Assembly (NCBI GenBank): GCA_014729055.1
Contig: WJKO01000389.1
Span: forward strand, 1-10,376
Length of the DNA stretch: 10,376 nucleotides
Origin: Promethearchaeota archaeon
GTDB taxonomy: Archaea; Asgardarchaeota; Lokiarchaeia; Sigyniarchaeales; Promethearchaeaceae
Reading direction: 5' to 3'
The position numbers were made by a program, and so were the translations under genes. The first letter of the stretch is position 1. Every line of letters begins with the position of its first letter. The notes beneath the pieces are model-generated. The model was not told the DNA's origin, searched no databases, and worked only from the letters and a program-made list of their open reading frames with translations. This document shows positions 7,575-10,376 of the stretch, one piece after another.

Positions 7575-8441
7575 TTAGATTCCTAAATTAGGAATAAAAT
7601 AAGAAGAAATACCGGACGTATCAAATTGAAAGTAATTCTTCATAATTTCTAATAAGAATTCTAAATAATCATATGAAATTTTAAAATCAAATTCCTTTTT
7701 AATTTTATCAATAAGCGCTTTTTTTCCAATTTGGTTTTTTTTGTTATGCTGTTCCACTATCTTCATCGCTTTTTTTGAAAGATCATACGCCATATTTATA
7801 TCATTTCTGAGTAAAAGATAACTATAACTGAGGCGACGCTCACTTAAGAATCTATTTATAATTTGTTTTTCAATCTTAATCTTATCGGGATCAATTCTAT
7901 TATCTAAATTGTTCACTATTTTATATTCATTAAACACCATATAATCTCTTACCAATTCTTGTTTAGTTTTATTGAACTCTTCTTGTGTTAGGAACTGAAT
8001 ATCTACATTAAAGTTATTTTGAGTAATGTATTCAAAAAATTTTTGAAGATGATCCCATAAAAACGTCTTTTCCGAAATTAGAATAATTTTCTGCTTAGAA
8101 AAAATGGATTTAAGTATAAAAGAAAAAACATTAGGAGAGAGATTTAACTTAATTAAATCTATATCAAAAGTCTCCTCATCAGGTATGATATATTTTGATT
8201 TAGATTTTAATTTAGAGCTTGTTTCCTTTAGTTCTGGGAGTTCTAATTGAAAATCTGCGGTAAAATAATTCCGAACCTCCATATTTTTATCAATGTATAC
8301 CACAAAGGTATGCTCACAAATAATATTAGGAGCAATATTTATTGCTAATAATCCTCTCTCAACATTTTCCATTGTTTTTTCCGATACATCGATTGTTCCC
8401 ACAGATTTACAAGTAGGACAATGGATTTCTATTGATGCCAT
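7575..8441 (-). CDS. Uncharacterised protein: CxxC...CxH site, Rossmann-like middle, winged-helix-like end
   Basis: I do not recognise a named family. The 288-residue soluble protein begins with a probable metal site: C8 and C11 (CPTC), then C42 and H44 (ICEH), followed by TFVVYIDKN. A Lys/Ser-rich linker covers about residues 71-84. The middle (about 90-175) alternates strand and helix (KIILIS, a helix 127-140, VDIQFLT, a helix 154-163, YMVFNEY), like a Rossmann or receiver-type fold, but no phosphate-binding loop is visible. The C-terminal part (about 190-288) is helical; ALIDKIKKEF...ISYDYLEFLLE near 242-265 resembles a winged helix. The ATG at 8441 is chosen over the in-frame GTG at 8453 because GAGGAAA precedes it at good spacing. 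It starts eight bases after the stop of the membrane protein gene, so the two are co-transcribed and probably translated in concert. The role may be signalling or regulation; this is inference. Confidence 0.8.
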   Translation of the reverse strand: MASIEIHCPTCKSVGTIDVSEKTMENVERGLLAINIAPNIICEHTFVVYIDKNMEVRNYFTADFQLELPELKETSSKLKSKSKYIIPDEETFDIDLIKLNLSPNVFSFILKSIFSKQKIILISEKTFLWDHLQKFFEYITQNNFNVDIQFLTQEEFNKTKQELVRDYMVFNEYKIVNNLDNRIDPDKIKIEKQIINRFLSERRLSYSYLLLRNDINMAYDLSKKAMKIVEQHNKKNQIGKKALIDKIKKEFDFKISYDYLEFLLEIMKNYFQFDTSGISSYFIPNLGI

Positions 8442-8453
8442 CTGTTTCCTCAC
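8442..8453 (-). promoter_or_regulatory. Ribosome binding site within the membrane protein/CxxC gene junction
   Basis: On the minus strand the junction reads GTGAGGAAACAG followed by ATG. The TGA stop of the membrane protein gene lies inside this ribosome binding sequence, so the end of the first gene and the start signal of the second overlap. This decides the start of the second gene. Confidence 0.6.
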
Positions 8454-9070
8454 TCTGTTCCTTGACCATAAAATAGTAATGCATATTGGAATATTAAAAC
8501 TCCGCTAAGTTCGAGAAGGGGGGCGACTATGTATATGGGTCCTATAAAATAGGTGTTTAGTAAAATCCCTATCATAAACACAATTAATCCAATGCCATGT
8601 AGTATCCCTTTTACTCTGGTATCTCCGGTTGTTTGAAATGCGACACGAATATAGATTATAGGAATGAGAGTAGCGGCAACCAAGTCGATTATAATAAATA
8701 CAATCATTATCTGATATAAAATAAGCATTAAAACCGTGGCAACCGCTATGATGATGGTGGGTATGTATCGCAGCTTGTTATATACTTTTCTTTCTACCAC
8801 AAACATTAATATTGCTATTCCCACATTTCCCAAAAAATTACCCAATATATATATCAATTCATAGGTTGATTCTTCTTCTACAAACAGATATTCGTTTATC
8901 AAAAAAAGGCTCTGAGAGACAACAAACATGATGAAATAGAACGCAATTCCGTAATAATAATATCTAAGATCTGTTGAGATTTGTCGTGTACGCAAAAGAA
9001 TTTGACATGAACATATGACTAGGATTACAAACAAACTTATCAGAATAATGTCCGAAATTTCTTTCAACAT
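8450..9070 (-). CDS. Seven-helix integral membrane protein of unknown function
   Basis: This 206-residue protein is almost entirely hydrophobic. Seven segments can be read: about 5-26, 36-62, 71-92, 100-120, 121-145, 155-176 and 181-202. Short charged loops lie between them: LRTRQISTDLR after the first, EEEST after the second, VERKVYNKLR after the third. There is no cleavable signal peptide and no soluble domain. The basic residues after helices 1 and 3 favour cytoplasmic loops there, which would put the N terminus outside. The fold reminds one of the seven-helix sensor modules attached to some archaeal histidine kinases, here free-standing; this is a resemblance of pattern only. ATG at 9070 is preceded by AGGTG with eight bases between, a strong archaeal ribosome binding site. 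It is the first gene of a two-gene unit with the CxxC/winged-helix protein. A sensor passing its state to that partner is the simplest reading, but unproven. Confidence 0.8.
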   Translation of the reverse strand: MLKEISDIILISLFVILVICSCQILLRTRQISTDLRYYYYGIAFYFIMFVVSQSLFLINEYLFVEEESTYELIYILGNFLGNVGIAILMFVVERKVYNKLRYIPTIIIAVATVLMLILYQIMIVFIIIDLVAATLIPIIYIRVAFQTTGDTRVKGILHGIGLIVFMIGILLNTYFIGPIYIVAPLLELSGVLIFQYALLFYGQGTE

Positions 9071-9078
9071 TTTATTAG

Positions 9079-9118
9079 CACCTTATTTTCTCCAATTATT
9101 CTATTCACTAAATATTTT
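9079..9118 (-). promoter_or_regulatory. Promoter and ribosome binding site of the two-gene membrane/CxxC unit
   Basis: AGGTG lies at 9079-9083 (minus strand). A TATA-like AAAATATTTA lies at 9109-9118, roughly 40-48 bases before the start codon, which would give a leader of about 15-20 bases. A second candidate, GAAAGATTTAAAAAG, lies about 80 bases upstream (near 9140-9155) and combines a purine-rich BRE-like block with a TATA-like block. I cannot choose between them. Confidence 0.35.
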
Positions 9119-9490
9119 GACAATCTTTTAAAAAACATTATTTTTTGATCTTTTTAAATCTTTCTTCTAAAAACTTACTTCCTTTCAAGTATGAAATACT
9201 CATTAAATAAAAAAGAAATATTCAGAAGAAATCAAAAGAAAAAATTGAATAATCTCTTATTTAATTTTATGATTAATCAAAAGATGAAACTGCTCAAGTT
9301 AATAATCCTTTAAGAAGGTTTCATACTAAAGAATTATGAAATAGTACTGATATTCTCAGACCTAACAGGTCAGTTATGTATGATTATTTAATCGATAAAT
9401 TTATTGAAACCATAAGAATTATAATTGGACTATTCTTGAAAAATTAGACAATTTTCATTATTTTGGAAAATAAAGACTGTTAATATTTTT
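9119..9490. other. Gene-poor AT-rich stretch
   Basis: I see no convincing gene here. It holds a 40-codon + frame (9191-9313, ATG to TAA) rich in Lys, Asn and Leu with no ribosome binding site, which I regard as probably accidental. After its stop the same frame stays open for another 26 codons. Two small inverted repeats are present: TTTCAT/ATGAAA (9319-9324 and 9336-9341) and the palindrome GACCTAACAGGTC (9359-9371). The stretch may be decayed sequence next to the element at 9496-9959. Confidence 0.4.
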
Positions 9491-9682
9491 AAACTTTGGA
9501 GAGAAGTCTCCTCCTTTTAAGGAGAGGGGAGCAAGGACTATTTCCACCTCGTTTCCAGAAAATTCATGGAATTTTTTATTCGTTTTTGATAAGACAGAAA
9601 TTACTAAATCCTCACCCTCTCCATACTTATCTCCCTTTAGTTCATTCTATTTCTTACTGCACCTATACATCTCGCATTCTTA

Positions 9683-9714
9683 ACCCCATATACCCTCTAT
9701 ATAGAGGAAGGGGT
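9683..9714. repeat. Nested inverted repeat (strong hairpin)
   Basis: The outer stem ACCCC (9683-9687) pairs with GGGGT (9710-9714), and the inner perfect palindrome CCTCTATATAGAGG covers 9694-9707. An alternative outer pairing TACCC/GGGTA is also possible. It is the strongest local secondary structure in the window and lies inside the putative element. Confidence 0.6.
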
Positions 9715-9929
9715 AAGAAACGAGCTTCAATTAAGAAAGGATATGAATGTGTGTGGTTCAGAGGAAAGAGGGCTGAAATACGTATTGTAAGCAATGGTGA
9801 GCCATGTATTGTGGGTCTATTGCACGAATCCCTTATGAACAGGGAATCATTCTTGCACTGTAGAGTGTGGAACGGTTTACTACGATACACAGACCTTCTC
9901 GTACTAGAAGCAGAAGCGTACTCGTAGCA

Positions 9930-9953
9930 AACTCCTTAATTCATGCGGGAGTT
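9930..9953 (+). repeat. Terminal hairpin AACTCC/GGAGTT
   Basis: AACTCC (9930-9935) and GGAGTT (9948-9953) form a 6-bp stem with a 12-base loop, just after the TAG at 9925-9927 and just before GTTCA. Right ends of IS200/IS605-type elements carry a subterminal hairpin followed by such a short cleavage sequence. As a plain terminator it would lack the T-run. Confidence 0.45.
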
Positions 9954-10008
9954 GTTCATGGTCTAATTAATTATTGACTAAATGAAATTGAAGATAAGAT
10001 CATTAAAG

Positions 10009-10024
10009 AAAAAAGGAAAAAAAA
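10009..10024 (-). terminator. Tandem oligo(T) tracts, probable terminator of the surface protein gene
   Basis: On the minus strand T8 (10024-10017), CC and T6 (10014-10009) follow about 39 bases past the TAG at 10063. Tandem T-runs of this kind are the usual archaeal termination signal. No stem is present. Confidence 0.5.
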
Positions 10025-10062
10025 GATTTTTAAAATATAAAATTATTTAATAAAATTTCACT

Positions 10063-10376
10063 CTATCCCAAGCTTTTTCTCCTTGATTTTTTAGCAATAA
10101 TGGCGACAGTTATCACAAGTGTAGCAAATAATGGGACATAAAGATAGCTATTGATGCTTTCCTCAGCACCTCCACCAAAGAGGAACCACGGAAAGGAATT
10201 CTCTTGTGGTGGATTACCATGAAACACTATAAACGTTGGATCATGAACCAATTTTTCACCAGACCATGTAGGGTAATTCATTGTAGCCATAGTTAATCTC
10301 CCCGTATAATCTTCGAAGGCGGTATCATTTTGCGTGGCAAATTGCATCAGAGCTATTAAACTATCCATCATAGAAT
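10063..10376 (-). CDS. C-terminal end of a membrane-anchored surface protein (5' truncated)
   Basis: Only the last 100 or so residues are in the window. The frame is open through the right edge, so the ATG at 10371 is probably internal. The visible part has an extracellular-looking segment rich in Thr, Asn, Pro and aromatic residues (YTGRLTMATMNYPTWSG, then HDPTFIVF), a Gly-rich turn FGGGAEES, one membrane helix at about residues 76-93 counted from that ATG, and a short basic tail KKSRRKSLG. This is the layout of an archaeal exported protein held by a C-terminal anchor, with the tail in the cytoplasm. No function can be assigned. The gene reads toward the putative mobile element, with about 100 bp between them. 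Confidence 0.65.
   Translation of the reverse strand, partial: SMMDSLIALMQFATQNDTAFEDYTGRLTMATMNYPTWSGEKLVHDPTFIVFHGNPPQENSFPWFLFGGGAEESINSYLYVPLFATLVITVAIIAKKSRRKSLG

Larger units (their letters stand above)
9496..9959 (+). mobile_element. Putative transposon remnant or structured RNA with IS200/IS605-like right end
   Basis: This segment stands out by higher G+C and by many inverted repeats: GGAGA/TCTCC (9498-9511), CTCCTTTTAAGGAG (9511-9524), GGAGAGGG/CCCTCTCC (9521-9528 with 9615-9622), a nested stem at 9683-9714, ATGG/CCAT (9794-9805), TCCCT/AGGGA (9829-9845) and CACT/AGTG (9856-9867). One + frame is open for 143 codons from a TTG at 9496 to a TAG at 9927. Its Arg/Cys/Leu-rich composition differs from the Lys/Ile/Asn-rich local proteins and it has no recognisable domain. 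The 3' end (a tail ending EAEAYS, the stop, an AACTCC/GGAGTT hairpin, then GTTCA) follows the order seen at right ends of TnpB-type elements, where the guide omega RNA is made. No TnpB zinc finger or DDE/RuvC motif is left. It is either a deletion derivative or an unrelated structured RNA. Confidence 0.35.

Noticed and set aside
8442..8453. GTG start at 8453 for the CxxC protein, overlapping the upstream stop
   Set aside because: The GTG is part of the GTGAGGAAA ribosome binding site serving the ATG at 8441, so the later start is better.
8293..8508. Plus-strand open frame across the operon junction
   Set aside because: It is antisense to the start of the CxxC protein and the end of the membrane protein, both of which have good starts.
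9663..9890. Minus-strand open frame in the G+C-richer island
   Set aside because: It is the complement of the repeat-rich segment; there is no ribosome binding site, no domain, and odd composition.
9730..9930. Group II intron or SRP/RNase P RNA in the island
   Set aside because: A GTGTG and several stems suggested it, but no domain V hairpin, no SRP helix 8 motif and no RNase P core could be found.
9071..10062. tRNA genes or a CRISPR array in the long spacer
   Set aside because: No cloverleaf with a T-loop GTTCRA and acceptor pairing, and no regularly spaced identical repeats, could be seen.

Overview
This window looks like part of an AT-rich archaeal chromosome. The clearest evidence is an archaeal/eukaryal-type elongation factor 2 of 750 residues. 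Supporting signs are GTGA/AGGTG-type ribosome binding sites, T-rich termination tracts without GC-rich hairpins, and A/T-rich TATA-like sequences close to start codons. The lineage is less certain. The divergent EF-2, the CxxC...CxH protein beside a seven-helix membrane protein, and the low G+C content resemble Asgard archaea (Lokiarchaeia-like). That is an inference; no rRNA gene is present to settle it.

Left part (1-4945): the C-terminal part of a LysR-type substrate-binding domain (+, cut by the window edge) faces a class I SAM methyltransferase (-). The methyltransferase shares a 100-bp divergent promoter region with an MrfA/YprA-type SF2 helicase (+) carrying a C-terminal cysteine cluster. 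The helicase in turn converges on an aldehyde dehydrogenase gene (-) with a 17-bp gap. Both convergent pairs are very tight, and in both the + gene ends in an A8 run that reads as T8 on the minus strand.

Middle part (4946-7574): an AT-rich spacer, then the EF-2 gene (-). Its G domain is intact, but both domain IV tip loops, including the diphthamide loop, depart from the consensus. Upstream is a 185-bp spacer holding a threefold ATTGAAC repeat and, nearer the next gene, a perfect 9-bp inverted repeat with T6 that may terminate the upstream operon.

Right part (7575-10376): a tightly spaced two-gene unit (-) encodes a seven-helix membrane protein followed by a soluble protein with a CxxC...CxH metal site, a Rossmann-like middle and a winged-helix-like end. 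It is the best candidate for an undescribed system. A gene-poor stretch of about 1 kb follows. Its second half (9496-9959) is visibly richer in G+C, dense in inverted repeats and open in one long frame that does not look like the local proteins. It ends in a stop, a hairpin and TTCA, as IS200/IS605-type right ends do. The last feature is the C-terminal end of a membrane-anchored surface protein (-), cut by the window edge.

Apart from the two-gene unit, the genes have no obvious common pathway: translation, DNA repair, aldehyde oxidation, a small-molecule methyltransferase and transcription control sit side by side as short separate transcription units.
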